NCBI RefSeq assembly: GCF_018760365.1
Contig: NZ_JAHIAB010000007.1
Coordinates: 62,001-126,000 of the forward strand
Direction: 5' to 3'
Origin: Pseudooceanicola endophyticus
GTDB taxonomy: Bacteria > Pseudomonadota > Alphaproteobacteria > Rhodobacterales > Rhodobacteraceae
Length of the DNA stretch: 64,000 nt
The notes below the pieces were generated by a model. It was not told the origin of the DNA. It did no database searches and saw nothing but the letters and a program-made list of their open reading frames with translations. Of this stretch, positions 49,915-58,797 are shown piece after piece. Made by a program: the position numbers and the translations under genes. Position 1 is the stretch's first letter; every line of letters starts with the position of its first letter.

Positions 49915-51190
49915 AGCGCAGGGCCTCCACGGGGTTCATGCGGGCCGCGCGGCGGGCCGGGAAGATCGTGACCCCGAAGGAGAGGCCGAGGGACAGGAAG
50001 ATCGACGACAGCACGTCATGAAGCTGCAGCTTGGCCGGCAGGTGGTAGATGCCGCGGATCGAGGGATCCCAGACGCCGCCGCCGGACAGATAGTTCACCA
50101 CCGAGAAGATCGGGTCGATCCAGATCGCGAAGAGACAGCCCAGGATCACCCCCGCCGCCGTGCCGATCAGGCCGGTGAAGGCGCCGCAGATGAAGAAGAC
50201 GCGCAGCACCGCGCCCTCGGTCAGGCCCATGGTGCGCAGGATGCCGATGTCGCGGCCCTTGTTCTTGACCAGCATGATCAGCCCCGAGACGATGTTCATC
50301 GAGGCGATCAGCACCAGGATCGACAGGATGACGAACATCACGTTGTCCTCGACCGTCAGCGCCTCCAGGAAAGAGCCGTTGGCATCGCGCCAGGTCCAGG
50401 CCATCGCCCGGCCCCCGGCGGCCTTCAGCAGGTCCGGGACCAGCGCGTCGACCTTGTCGGGATCGGCGGTCATCACCTCGATCTCGTCGGCGGTACCTTC
50501 GCGGTTGAAATAGGACTGGGCCTCTGCGAAGGGCATGTAGAGGCGGGTGCGGTCGATGTCGTAGCGCCCGGCGGTGAAGACATAGGTAACCTCGTAGCTT
50601 TTCACCCGCGGGCTGGTGCCGAAGGCGGTCTTCACCCCCTCGGGCGAGATCAGCTTGATCTGGTCACCGACCCGCAGCCCCAGCTCCTGCGCCACGCCCG
50701 AGCCGATGGCGACGCCCTTGTCGAAATCGACGAAGTCGCCCCAGGACTTGTCCGGATGGGCGATGCGGGGCACGGCAGCAAGATCCTGCGCGGTGATGCC
50801 GAAGACCTCGATCCCGGCATTGCGGCCATTGGCGGTGGCCATGATCTGGCCCTTGATCAGCGGCGCGGCGCGGGTGACGCCGGGCACCTTGGCGATGTTT
50901 TCCGCCATGGTGGTGTAGTTACTGATCGCGCGGTCGAGCTGGCCGTTGGGGTTCACGTCGGCAGAATTGTAGATCGTGACATGGGCATTGGCACCCAGGA
51001 TCGTGTCGACGAATTCGGCCCGGAACCCGGCACGCACGGCGAGCGTCGCGATCAGCGCGAAGACCGCCAGCGCGATGCCGATCAGCGAGATCCAGGTCAT
51101 GACGGAGACGCCGCCCTCGGCCCGGCGGGCGCGCAGGTAGCGCCAGGCGATCATCCATTCGTAGCGGGAAAACGGGGGGGCACTGCTCAC
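49907..51190 (-). CDS. lolE: Lipoprotein-releasing ABC permease LolC/LolE
   Basis: A 427-residue permease with four helices: one near residue 35, then a large periplasmic domain, then three near the C-terminus, the FtsX/MacB-type layout. [13 protein letters not shown] and S-L-I-G-I-A-L-A-V near the start, and the final [18 protein letters not shown], are the family ends. Only one permease gene is present, as is usual in alphaproteobacteria, so the complex is probably a homodimer with two LolD. lolC would be an equally valid name. Confidence 0.93.
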   Translation of the reverse strand: MSSAPPFSRYEWMIAWRYLRARRAEGGVSVMTWISLIGIALAVFALIATLAVRAGFRAEFVDTILGANAHVTIYNSADVNPNGQLDRAISNYTTMAENIAKVPGVTRAAPLIKGQIMATANGRNAGIEVFGITAQDLAAVPRIAHPDKSWGDFVDFDKGVAIGSGVAQELGLRVGDQIKLISPEGVKTAFGTSPRVKSYEVTYVFTAGRYDIDRTRLYMPFAEAQSYFNREGTADEIEVMTADPDKVDALVPDLLKAAGGRAMAWTWRDANGSFLEALTVEDNVMFVILSILVLIASMNIVSGLIMLVKNKGRDIGILRTMGLTEGAVLRVFFICGAFTGLIGTAAGVILGCLFAIWIDPIFSVVNYLSGGGVWDPSIRGIYHLPAKLQLHDVLSSIFLSLGLSFGVTIFPARRAARMNPVEALRYE

Positions 51191-51318
51191 GTCGGGTCTG
51201 TCCTGGTTGTTGCCGGTCTGCTGCCCGTCGGGGCGTCCGGCGGAAGGTGGAGCGGTCGGGGGGCCTGGTCAAGGGCCGGTCGCAGGCGGATCGGCGGCGG
51301 GTCACCGGCACGCGGGAA

Positions 51319-51340
51319 TTGGCGCCCGGACGGGCGCCAA
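51319..51340 (-). terminator. Perfect 10-bp hairpin after the SseB-like gene
   Basis: TTGGCGCCCG and CGGGCGCCAA form a perfect ten-pair stem with a two-base centre between the end of the SseB-like gene and lolE, both on the minus strand. A single copy of the dispersed intergenic element lies right beside it. A terminator for the upstream minus-strand genes is the simplest reading. Confidence 0.5.
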
Positions 51341-51380
51341 GCCTCCGGCGGAGGTATTTCAGAACAAGAAAATGCGGAAG
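51341..51380. repeat. Dispersed intergenic element, single diverged copy
   Basis: GCCTCCGGCGGAGGTATTTC is followed by AGAACAAGAAAATG, which matches the left arm of the element (CTCCGGCGGG.ATATTT..GAAAG.TGAAAG) with several changes. There is no opposing arm nearby. Confidence 0.55.
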
Positions 51381-51434
51381 GGCACGCGCCCGCACCTTGT
51401 CGTGAGGGCGCGGAGGGCCGCCGAGGGCCGCGCC

Positions 51435-52223
51435 CTAGCGCAGGATCGGCGGCTTTTCGGGATCGGAGCCGGGGGCGATCCGGGTCACTTCCTGGGGCTT
51501 GGGCGCCTCGGGCAGGTCGAAGCGCAGCCCGACGCGGGCCAGCGCCCCGGCATGGACATCGGCGGCCCGGAAGAAGCCCACATCCATCTGCCCCGCCTCG
51601 ATGCCGGAGAAGGTGAGCGCCTCGGAGGCGGCCTTGGCGAGCGACCCTTCGGCGCCCGGCACCGCGTCGATGAAGGCCAGCATGTGCGAGCGGCGGCCCT
51701 TGTCGTCCTCGGTCCCGGCCAGGAAGGCGCAGTCGGCAAGGCCCGCGGCCAGGGCAAGCTTGGTGTCGAGCGCGGTGATCAGGGTTTCCGGCAGGCCGTG
51801 CGGCGGGTGGAAGGCCTCGATCTGGGCCTCGACCTCCTCGGGGGCATGGCCGATGGTCTCGGCCAGCCAGGAGACGGCCTCGGGGGGGATCAGGATCGCC
51901 GAGGGGGTGTCGAGGTTGACCGCGAAGCCGACGCCCTGCCCGGCCAGCTGTTCGGCAATGGCACGCCCCGACAGCGCCACATAGGGCGAGATGCGCCCGG
52001 TGAAGGCGGCCAGGCGTTCCTCGCGGTCGAAGAGCAGGACGAAGTTCACGTCCTCGACCGGGAACAGCTCGGGCGTGGCGCTTTGGCCTGCGGCCTCGGC
52101 GCCCAGGAGCAGGAAGAGCTCACTGTCGGCGAGGCGCTCGTAGAAGCGCAGGCGGGCCGTGTCGTCCTCGGGGGCGGCGTCCATGGCCGCATGGGCCAGG
52201 TCCAGGGGGGTGATTTCGCTCAT
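51435..52223 (-). CDS. SseB-like protein
   Basis: A 262-residue cytosolic protein with an N-terminal SseB-type domain: F-Y-E-R-L-A-D-S-E-L-F-L-L-L near residue 25 and V-N-F-V-L-L-F-D-R-E-E-R-L-A-A-F-T. The C-terminal half contains H-A-P-E-E-V-E-A-Q-I-E-A-F and a final proline-rich tail. SseB was named for altered serine sensitivity in E. coli; its biochemical role is unknown. The start at 52223 overlaps the stop of the upstream UDG-like gene (ATGA). Confidence 0.82.
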   Translation of the reverse strand: MSEITPLDLAHAAMDAAPEDDTARLRFYERLADSELFLLLGAEAAGQSATPELFPVEDVNFVLLFDREERLAAFTGRISPYVALSGRAIAEQLAGQGVGFAVNLDTPSAILIPPEAVSWLAETIGHAPEEVEAQIEAFHPPHGLPETLITALDTKLALAAGLADCAFLAGTEDDKGRRSHMLAFIDAVPGAEGSLAKAASEALTFSGIEAGQMDVGFFRAADVHAGALARVGLRFDLPEAPKPQEVTRIAPGSDPEKPPILR

Positions 52224-52804
52224 TCCATCGCCTTTCGTACCTCGGCGCGCAGCACCGGGAGGAGGTCCGTCTCGAACCAGGGGTTGCGGCGCAGCCATGC
52301 CGTATTGCGCCAGGAGGGATGTGGCAAGGGGATCGTCCCCGGAAGATGGTCGCGCCAGCCGGCCACGACCTGGGTCAGCGGCGCCCGGGTGCCCAGGTGC
52401 AGCTTCTGGGAATAGCCGCCGATCAGCAGGCGCAGGCGCAGCCGCGGCAACTGATCGAGGATGCGGGCCTGCCAGGTGGCGGCGCAGATCGGCGGCGGCG
52501 GCAGGTCCGCGCCCCGGGCGTCATAGCCAGGAAAGCAAAGCGCGGCGGGCAGGAAGGCGATGCGGGAGAGATCGTAGAACTCCCCGCGCGTGAGGCCCAT
52601 CCAGGCGCGCAGCCGGTCGCCGGAGCGATCATCGAAGGGGCGCTGCTTTTCATGCGCCTGAAGCCCAGGGGCCTGGCCCGCGATTAGGATCCGGGCCTGG
52701 GGCGCCAGCCAGACCACCGGCGCCGGGGCGTGATGCGTGCGGGTCGCCGCGAAACGGGGCGCGCAGAGGCGGCAGGCCCGCAGATCCTTCAGCAGCGTCT
52801 TCAT
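52220..52804 (-). CDS. Uracil-DNA glycosylase-fold protein with Fe-S cysteines
   Basis: A 194-residue protein of the UDG superfamily, distinct from the one at 10.7 kb. Motif 1 is G-Q-A-P-G and motif 2 is H-P-S-W-R-N. Four cysteines have cluster-like spacing: C-R-L-C near residue 11, then one in L-C-F-P-G-Y and one in P-I-C-A-A-T-W. The final W-L-R-R-N-P-W-F segment is typical of this subgroup, whose activity is little studied. The start at 52804 removes an unrelated N-terminal stretch. It is translationally coupled to the SseB-like gene. Confidence 0.83.
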   Translation of the reverse strand: MKTLLKDLRACRLCAPRFAATRTHHAPAPVVWLAPQARILIAGQAPGLQAHEKQRPFDDRSGDRLRAWMGLTRGEFYDLSRIAFLPAALCFPGYDARGADLPPPPICAATWQARILDQLPRLRLRLLIGGYSQKLHLGTRAPLTQVVAGWRDHLPGTIPLPHPSWRNTAWLRRNPWFETDLLPVLRAEVRKAME

Positions 52805-52928
52805 GGCGCCACTGTGACGCCCTGCCCCGGGCACCGCAAGGGGCCGCCCTGCCGCCTTTGGGGGCGCCCGCCGGGGGCCGCTTCCGCCCTGGTTGTGATT
52901 GCGCCCAAGAAGTGTCCGGGCGGGTCCG

Positions 52929-53003
52929 GGCGCGGTTGCCGTTCCGGGGCAAATCCCTTAACCCCGGAGGCAAAATAACCAAAGGGACAGGGGTAAGCGC
53001 CGC
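52929..53003 (+). promoter_or_regulatory. Folded 5' leader of nhaA, candidate nhaA-I-type riboswitch
   Basis: Three nested stems can be drawn: GGCGC (52929-52933) with GCGCC (52997-53001), TTGCC (52936-52940) with GGCAA (52969-52973), and CCGGGG (52944-52949) with CCCCGG (52962-52967). The hairpin loop holds CCCTT (52955-52959), which can pair with AAGGG (52982-52986) as a pseudoknot. The outer stem ends two bases before the ATG. RNAs called nhaA-I and nhaA-II, reported as lithium riboswitches, sit before such genes. Class assignment here is by position and fold, not by alignment. Confidence 0.6.
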
Positions 53004-54251
53004 ATGTACCGCGTCTGGAGCTTCATTGCCAATTATTCACTGCTGCTGATCATCGGCGCGGTGATCGCGCTGATCTGGGCGAATGTCGACCCCGATCACT
53101 ACCACCATTTCGTGCACATGGTCCTGTGGGAGAACGCCCCCATCGGTGCCTTCGAGGACGGCCACCGCGTCCTGACGCTGCATTATGTCATCAACGACAT
53201 GCTGATGGCCTTCTTCTTTGCCATCGCCGCCAAGGAAGTCTGGGAGGCGGTCATCCTCGAGGAGGGGTCGCTGCGGGGCAAGAAGGCGGCGACGCCGCTG
53301 TTTGCCACTGCCGGCGGCATGCTTGGGCCGATCGCGGTCTACCTCGGGCTGGCGCTGGTGCTGGGTTCGGACACCTACGACGCCGTCAAGAACGGCTGGG
53401 CAATCCCGGCGGCAACCGATATCGCCTTCTCCTACCTGGTGGGGCGGCTGGTCTTCGGCGCCGGTCACCCGGCGGTCCGTTTCCTGCTGCTGCTGGCCAT
53501 CGCCGATGATGCCGGCGGGCTGATCATTCTGGCGATCTTCTATCCCTCCAGCGAACTGGCGCCGGAATGGCTGCTGCTGTCGCTGGCCGCCGCCCTGCTG
53601 GTGTTCTTCCTGTTCAACCACCTGCCGCGCCGCATGGACAAGCACAACCAGGACCGCCCGAATTCCAGCTGGGTGCGCGAGAAGCTGGGTTTCTGGCCCT
53701 ACCTGATCGCCGGCTGCTTCAGCTGGTACGGCTTCATGAAGGCGGGCATCCACCCGGCGCTCGGCCTGCTGCCGATCGTGCCGACGATACCCCATGCCGA
53801 CCGCGCCTTCGGCTTCTTCTCGGAGGCCGAACAGTACCTTACCGACCTGCTGAACCACATCGAGCACGGGCTGAAATACCCGGTCGAGATCGTGCTGTTC
53901 TTCTTCGGCCTGATGAATGCGGGCGTGGAATTCAACGCGATTTCCGAACCCACCTGGCTGGTCATGGCCGGCCTGCTGATCGGCAAGCCGCTGGGCATCA
54001 TGGTCTTCGGGGTGATCGGGGCGCATATCCTGCGGCTGGGCCTGCCTCAGGGGATGCGCACCATCGACCTGTTCGTGGTCGGCTGCGTCGCCGCCATCGG
54101 CTTTACCGTGTCGCTTTTCGTGGCCTCGGTCGCCTTCCCCGGCGGAGAGGTTCAGGATGCCGCCAAGATGGGCGCGCTGTTCAGCTTCGCGGCGGCCATC
54201 GTCTCGATCATCGCAGGCGTGCTGTGCCGGGTGGAGAAGGTCGAGGGCTGA
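53004..54251 (+). CDS. nhaA: Na+/H+ antiporter NhaA
   Basis: Inner-membrane antiporter of 415 residues with about twelve helices, exchanging sodium or lithium for protons. The N-P/A-A-T-D-I-A-F segment (I-P-A-A-T-D-I-A-F-S) holds the conserved Thr-Asp of the discontinuous helix, and A-D-D-A-G-G-L holds the adjacent aspartate pair that binds the ion. The later K of the family lies in the R-L-G/K-P-L-G region (I-G-K-P-L-G-I). The leader before it is strongly folded and overlaps the ribosome-binding region, which suggests ion-responsive translation. Confidence 0.93.
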   Translation: MYRVWSFIANYSLLLIIGAVIALIWANVDPDHYHHFVHMVLWENAPIGAFEDGHRVLTLHYVINDMLMAFFFAIAAKEVWEAVILEEGSLRGKKAATPLFATAGGMLGPIAVYLGLALVLGSDTYDAVKNGWAIPAATDIAFSYLVGRLVFGAGHPAVRFLLLLAIADDAGGLIILAIFYPSSELAPEWLLLSLAAALLVFFLFNHLPRRMDKHNQDRPNSSWVREKLGFWPYLIAGCFSWYGFMKAGIHPALGLLPIVPTIPHADRAFGFFSEAEQYLTDLLNHIEHGLKYPVEIVLFFFGLMNAGVEFNAISEPTWLVMAGLLIGKPLGIMVFGVIGAHILRLGLPQGMRTIDLFVVGCVAAIGFTVSLFVASVAFPGGEVQDAAKMGALFSFAAAIVSIIAGVLCRVEKVEG

Positions 54252-54276
54252 GCCCCTTCCATCGGAAAATCCCAGG

Positions 54277-54304
54277 GGCGCATCGGGAAACCGGTGCGCC
54301 TTTT
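54277..54304 (+). terminator. Intrinsic terminator after nhaA
   Basis: GGCGCATCGG-GAAA-CCGGTGCGCC forms a ten-pair stem with one G-U pair and a stable GAAA loop, followed by TTTT. It begins 26 bases after the nhaA stop codon and is the clearest intrinsic terminator in the window. Confidence 0.9.
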
Positions 54305-54411
54305 CCATGTCCGCGGGGCGTCGGCCCGTGTCGGTAAACCTTGTGGCAACCAACAGGGGTTAACCACGTCCTCCAGAGCCATGGTGCAACCGGGACGGGG
54401 CCTGCCGCAGG

Positions 54412-55065
54412 ATGCTGGAATTCGACAATGTCTCAAAGTCCTTCTGGACCGGCAGCCACCGCAAGGTGATCCTCGACCGGGTCTCCTTCCGGGTCGAGCT
54501 GGGGCATTCCCTGGGCGTTCTGGCCCCCAACGGCACCGGCAAGACCACGCTGATCAACATGATGGCCGGACTGGAAAAACCCGATGAGGGAGAGATCCGG
54601 CGCGGCTGCAACATCTCTTTCCCGCTGGGCTTCATGGGCGGGATCACCAACAAGCATTCGGCGGTCGAGAATTCCCGCTACATCGCGCGGATCTACGGCC
54701 TCGATCCCGACTACGTGGAGGCGTTCTGCCGCTGGCTCTGCGGGCTCGGGGAATATTTCGACCGCCCCGTGGCCACCTATTCCTCGGGGATGCGCTCTAG
54801 ATTCAGCTTCGCGCTGCTGCTGGCGCTGGATTTCGACATCTACCTGATCGACGAGGGGATGCCCGGCGCCAATGACGTGGAGTTCAACCGCCGGGCCGGC
54901 GCGGTGCTGCAGGACCGGCTGGAAAGCACCACCATCGTCATCGTCTCGCACAATCCCCGGACCCTGGCGAAATACGTCCGCGAGGCCGCGGTGCTGCGCG
55001 ACGGCCAGCTGCATCTGTTCGACACGCTGGAGGAGGCGCGCGCGCTCTATGACTACAAAGGTTGA
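54412..55065 (+). CDS. kpsT: Capsular polysaccharide export ATPase, KpsT/CtrD-like
   Basis: A 217-residue ATPase of the group 2 capsule ABC-2 exporter family. Walker A is A-P-N-G-T-G-K-T-T, the signature is Y-S-S-G-M-R-S-R and Walker B is I-Y-L-I-D-E-G-M. F-P-L-G-F-M-G-G-I-T after Walker A and G-A-N-D are specific to the KpsT/BexA group. Usually the permease kpsM precedes it, but here nhaA with a terminator does. It overlaps the next gene, the KpsE-like component, by 17 bases. Confidence 0.9.
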   Translation: MLEFDNVSKSFWTGSHRKVILDRVSFRVELGHSLGVLAPNGTGKTTLINMMAGLEKPDEGEIRRGCNISFPLGFMGGITNKHSAVENSRYIARIYGLDPDYVEAFCRWLCGLGEYFDRPVATYSSGMRSRFSFALLLALDFDIYLIDEGMPGANDVEFNRRAGAVLQDRLESTTIVIVSHNPRTLAKYVREAAVLRDGQLHLFDTLEEARALYDYKG

Positions 55066-56611
55066 GAGATACCGTTTCCGCCGCACATCGCCGGCGGTCG
55101 AGGCACTGCTGGCAGGTCTTGGCGACGATGCCCTGACGGCGGCGACGGAGGCGGCAGGGGATCGCCCGTCACCGGAAGGCGGCGGACCGGTCACCGCCCC
55201 TCAGGATTCCTTCGCAGCGCCAGCCCCTGAGCGGGCGCCGGATCCGGCGCCACCACCCAGCGGACGCCAGCTGCGGCTGGCCCGGCGCAAGGCGCAGAAA
55301 CTGGGGCTGGCGCCGAAATCCGATCTCGACGCGGTCCGGATGCTCGAGGCCAAGGGGCTCGATCCCTTCGCCATCGACAACGGGCTCGATGATCTGCCCG
55401 AGGAGATCCCGGGGGCGGTCCTTCCCGCCGCCGAGGCCCGTGCCCGCGATGCCCTGCCCGCTCCTCAGCGCCGCCAGCGCGAGATCTACGACATTCGCCG
55501 CGACATCGCCCGGCGCCGGCGGGTGCGCACCGCGCAGCTCCTGGTACGGCTCGCCCTCTTCATCTTCCTGCCAACGCTGCTGGCGGGCTGGTACTTCTTC
55601 CGGGTCGCCACCCCGATGTACGCGACCCGGTCTGAATTCGTGATCCTGCAGGCCGATGCCGCCACCGGGCCGCTGGGCGGGATCTTTGCCGGCACCCAGT
55701 TCGCCACCAATCAGGACAGTATCTCGGTCCAGTCCTTCCTGCAGTCGATGGACGCCATGCTGCGCCTCGACCGCGACCTGGATTTTGTCGCGCATTTCTC
55801 GCAGCCCTGGATCGACGCGATCCAGCGGATGCCCGAGAATGCCACGAACGAGCAGGCCTATGCGGTCTACAAGAAACGCGTGAAGATCGGCTACGATCCA
55901 AGCGAGGGGGTAATCCGGATGGAAGTCTCGGCCGCCGATCCCGGGCTGGCAGAGGCCTTTGCAACCCACCTGATCCGCTACGCGGAGGACCGGGTGGACG
56001 CGCTTTCGCAACGCAAGCGCGAGGATGCGATGCGCTCGGCCGAGGACAGCCTGAAAGAGGCCCGGGCAGAGCGCCGGGACGCCCAGGAACGGCTGGTCCG
56101 GCTGCAGGAGGGCACGCTGCTTGATCCCCAGGCCGTGGTGGGCAGCCTGCGCAGCCAGATCAACACGATCGAGATGCAGATCCAGGAAAAGGACCTGCAG
56201 AAGGCCGCGCTGCTGGACAACCTGCGTCCGAACGAGGCCCGGGTCGCCGGGGTGCAGTCGGACATCGACCGGCTGAACGACATGCTGGCCGAGCTGAACG
56301 CACGAATGACCCGGGTGCAGAGCGACCGGCAGTCCCTGGCCGAGACCACGGTCCAGGTACAGATGGCCCAGGCCGACCTGAGCACCTCGGACATGTTCCT
56401 GCAATCGGCGCTGGAAAACGAGAAGCAGGCCTCGCTGGAGGCCAGCCGGCAGGTCCGCTACCTGACCACCTCGGTCCGGCCCGTGCAGCCGCAGAGCCCG
56501 AGCTATCCGCGCGCCTTCGAGGACACGTTGCTGGTGATGCTGGTGCTTTCCGGAGGCTACCTGATGATCTCCCTGACGGCAGCGATCCTGCGCGAACAGG
56601 TCTCGAGCTGA
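55049..56611 (+). CDS. kpsE: Capsule export inner-membrane protein, KpsE/CtrB-like
   Basis: A 520-residue protein of the polysaccharide co-polymerase type. It has a long cytosolic N-terminus (about 160 residues, partly proline-rich with G-R-Q-L-R-L-A-R-R-K-A-Q-K-L-G-L), a helix at about 164-185, a large periplasmic domain with coiled coils (R-K-R-E-D-A-M-R-S-A-E-D-S-L-K-E-A) and a second helix near 493-515. P-M-Y-A-T-R-S-E-F just after the first helix is the family hallmark. It links the ABC exporter to the outer-membrane channel. The N-terminal extension is longer than in E. coli KpsE. Confidence 0.88.
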   Translation: MTTKVERYRFRRTSPAVEALLAGLGDDALTAATEAAGDRPSPEGGGPVTAPQDSFAAPAPERAPDPAPPPSGRQLRLARRKAQKLGLAPKSDLDAVRMLEAKGLDPFAIDNGLDDLPEEIPGAVLPAAEARARDALPAPQRRQREIYDIRRDIARRRRVRTAQLLVRLALFIFLPTLLAGWYFFRVATPMYATRSEFVILQADAATGPLGGIFAGTQFATNQDSISVQSFLQSMDAMLRLDRDLDFVAHFSQPWIDAIQRMPENATNEQAYAVYKKRVKIGYDPSEGVIRMEVSAADPGLAEAFATHLIRYAEDRVDALSQRKREDAMRSAEDSLKEARAERRDAQERLVRLQEGTLLDPQAVVGSLRSQINTIEMQIQEKDLQKAALLDNLRPNEARVAGVQSDIDRLNDMLAELNARMTRVQSDRQSLAETTVQVQMAQADLSTSDMFLQSALENEKQASLEASRQVRYLTTSVRPVQPQSPSYPRAFEDTLLVMLVLSGGYLMISLTAAILREQVSS

Positions 56612-56620
56612 ACCGGCGCG

Positions 56621-56657
56621 AGGGGGCGCTGCCCCCTCTTGAGCCTGCGGCTCAATT
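56621..56657 (+). terminator. Double-hairpin terminator after kpsE
   Basis: AGGGGGC-GCT-GCCCCCT (56621-56637) is followed by TTGAGCC-TGC-GGCTCAA (56639-56655) and TT. Two consecutive stems of seven pairs end the kpsTE transcript. The second is AT-capped and could also serve the minus strand. Confidence 0.7.
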
Positions 56658-56660
56658 CAC

Positions 56661-56692
56661 CCCCGGGATATTTTTGGCCAGATGATGAAGAG
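56661..56692. repeat. Dispersed intergenic element, single copy
   Basis: CCCCCGGGATATTTTTGGCC followed by AGATGATGAAGAG is the GGCCAGATGA variant of the element seen at 24.3 and 29.6 kb. No opposing arm is evident within 100 bases. It lies between the convergent kpsE and M3 peptidase genes. Confidence 0.7.
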
Positions 56693-56775
56693 CCGGTCGG
56701 AGCAGCGCCCGCCGGCTCCGACAGGAGGCGGCAGGGGCGTGGGCGGCTCGATGCCGGCCGCGCCCCTTTCCCGGT

Positions 56776-58797
56776 TCAGCGGGCGGCAAGGCCCCGGCCA
56801 CGCAGCAGCGCCTCGGGGCCCGGCATGCGGCCGCGGAAGCGGGTGTAGAGGACGTCGGCCTCTTCGGAACCGCCTTTCGACAGGATGTCCTGTTCCAGCG
56901 CGCGGGCCGTGTCGAGGTCGAAGGCATCGCCCTTTTCCTCGAAGGCTGCGAAGGCGTCCGCATCCATCACCTCGGACCACATGTAGCTGTAATAGCCCGA
57001 GGAATAGCCGTCGCCCGAGAAGACATGGGCGAAATGCGGCGTGGCGTGGCGCATCACGATCGCCTCGGGCATGCCGATCTGGTCCAGGATCTCGGCCTGG
57101 CGTGCCATCGGATCGGCGGGCGCCGCACCATTGTGGAATTCCAGGTCCACCAGCGCCGAGGCCACGTATTCCACCGTCTGGAAGCCCATGTCGAAGGTCG
57201 CCGCCCCCAGCACCTTCTGCAGCATCTCCTGCGGCATCGGCTGGCCGGTTTCGACATGGGTGGCGAAGCGTTGCAGCACCTCGGGCACCTCCAGCCAGTG
57301 TTCGTAGAGCTGGCTGGGCAGTTCGACGAAATCGCGCGACACCGAGGTGCCCGAGACGCGTTCGAAGGTCACGTCCGAGAGCATCTGGTGCAGGGCATGG
57401 CCGAACTCGTGGAAGAGCGTGCGCGCATCGTCATAGGACAGCAGCGCCGCCTCGCCTGCGGGCGGCTTGGTGAAGTTGCAGACATTGACCACGATCGGAG
57501 CCTGTTCCCGCGGCAGTTTCGCCTGCGAGCGGATGGCCGAGCACCAGGCCCCCGAACGCTTCGAGCCGCGCGCGAAATAGTCCCCGATGAAGAGCGCCAC
57601 GTGCTTGCCGTCGCGGGTCACCTCCCACAGACGACAATCGGGGTGATAGCCCTTCAGATCGACGGGGGCGAAGTTCAGCCCGAACAGGCGATGGGCGCAG
57701 TCGAAGGCAGCCTCGATCATCCGGTCGAGCTGCAGATAGGGCTTCAGCTCGCTCTCATCGACATCATGCAGGGCCTTGCGGCGCTTCTGCGCATAGTAGC
57801 GCCAGTCCCAGGGTTTGAAGGAGCCGTTGTGACCATCGGCGGCCAGCATCGGCGCCATCGCCTCCTGGTCCTCCAGCGCGGCGGCGCGGGCGGGTTTCCA
57901 GACCTGCATCAGCAGATCGCGCACGCGTTCGGGCGTGCCGGCCATCTCGGTCTCCAGCTTGAAGGCCGCGAAATTGTCGTAGCCCAGCAGCTTGGCGCGT
58001 TCCTCGCGCAGCTTCAGGATCTCGGCCACGGCGGCGCGGTTGTCGGTGGCGCCGCCCATCTCTCCGCGCGCGGCCCAGGCGGTGAAGGCCTTTTCGCGCA
58101 AAGCCCGATCCGGAGAGGATTGCAGGAAGGGCACGATCAGCGAGCGCGACAGCGTGATCACCGCCCCCTTGCCGCGCTCTTCGCCCGCCGCGCGCGCGGC
58201 ATCCTTCAGCCAGCCCGGCAGGCCCTGCATCTGATCCTCGGAAACCTCCATGAACCAGTCGCGCTCATCCGCCAGCAGGTTCTGGGTGAACTGGGTGCCA
58301 AGCTCTGCCAGGCGCCCCATGATCTGCTTCATGCGGGCGGCCTCGCCCCCCTCCAGCGCGGCGCCCGAGCGGATGAAGCCGCGATGCGACAGGTACAGCA
58401 CCCGCGCCTCGTCCGGCGTCAGGCCCAGGGTCTCGCGGGCGTCCCACAGGGTGGCGACGCGGGCAAACAGCGCCTTGTTGGCGGTGATGTCCGAGAAATG
58501 CGCCGAAAGCCTGGGCGAGAACTCCCTCTGCAGGGCCTCGCGCGCAGGCGTGCTGTCGGCGCCGGCCAGCGCGTAGAAGGGCGAGAGCACCTTTTCCAGC
58601 CCCTCGCCCGCGCCCTCCAGCGCCAGGATCGTGTTGGCAAAGCTCGGCGCCTCGGGGTTCTCCGCGATCGCCTTGATCTCGGCGTTATGCTCGGCCAGCG
58701 CGATCTCCAGCGCGGGGGCGAAATCCTCGTCGCGGATCCGGTCGAAGGGCGGCAGGTCGAAGGGGGTGTTCCAGTCGGCCAGAAGCGGGTTCGTCAT
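56776..58797 (-). CDS. M3 family zinc metallopeptidase (oligopeptidase A/Dcp type)
   Basis: A 673-residue cytosolic peptidase that degrades short peptides. The zinc site is F-H-E-F-G-H-A-L-H, with the third ligand further on in the V-E-L-P-S-Q-L-Y-E-H segment. The last part carries Y-S-S-G-Y-Y-S-Y-M-W-S, the substrate-tyrosine loop of the thimet oligopeptidase family. No signal peptide is present. The length suits both OpdA (PrlC) and Dcp; the sequence does not decide between them by eye. Its start overlaps the moeB stop. Confidence 0.9.
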   Translation of the reverse strand: MTNPLLADWNTPFDLPPFDRIRDEDFAPALEIALAEHNAEIKAIAENPEAPSFANTILALEGAGEGLEKVLSPFYALAGADSTPAREALQREFSPRLSAHFSDITANKALFARVATLWDARETLGLTPDEARVLYLSHRGFIRSGAALEGGEAARMKQIMGRLAELGTQFTQNLLADERDWFMEVSEDQMQGLPGWLKDAARAAGEERGKGAVITLSRSLIVPFLQSSPDRALREKAFTAWAARGEMGGATDNRAAVAEILKLREERAKLLGYDNFAAFKLETEMAGTPERVRDLLMQVWKPARAAALEDQEAMAPMLAADGHNGSFKPWDWRYYAQKRRKALHDVDESELKPYLQLDRMIEAAFDCAHRLFGLNFAPVDLKGYHPDCRLWEVTRDGKHVALFIGDYFARGSKRSGAWCSAIRSQAKLPREQAPIVVNVCNFTKPPAGEAALLSYDDARTLFHEFGHALHQMLSDVTFERVSGTSVSRDFVELPSQLYEHWLEVPEVLQRFATHVETGQPMPQEMLQKVLGAATFDMGFQTVEYVASALVDLEFHNGAAPADPMARQAEILDQIGMPEAIVMRHATPHFAHVFSGDGYSSGYYSYMWSEVMDADAFAAFEEKGDAFDLDTARALEQDILSKGGSEEADVLYTRFRGRMPGPEALLRGRGLAAR

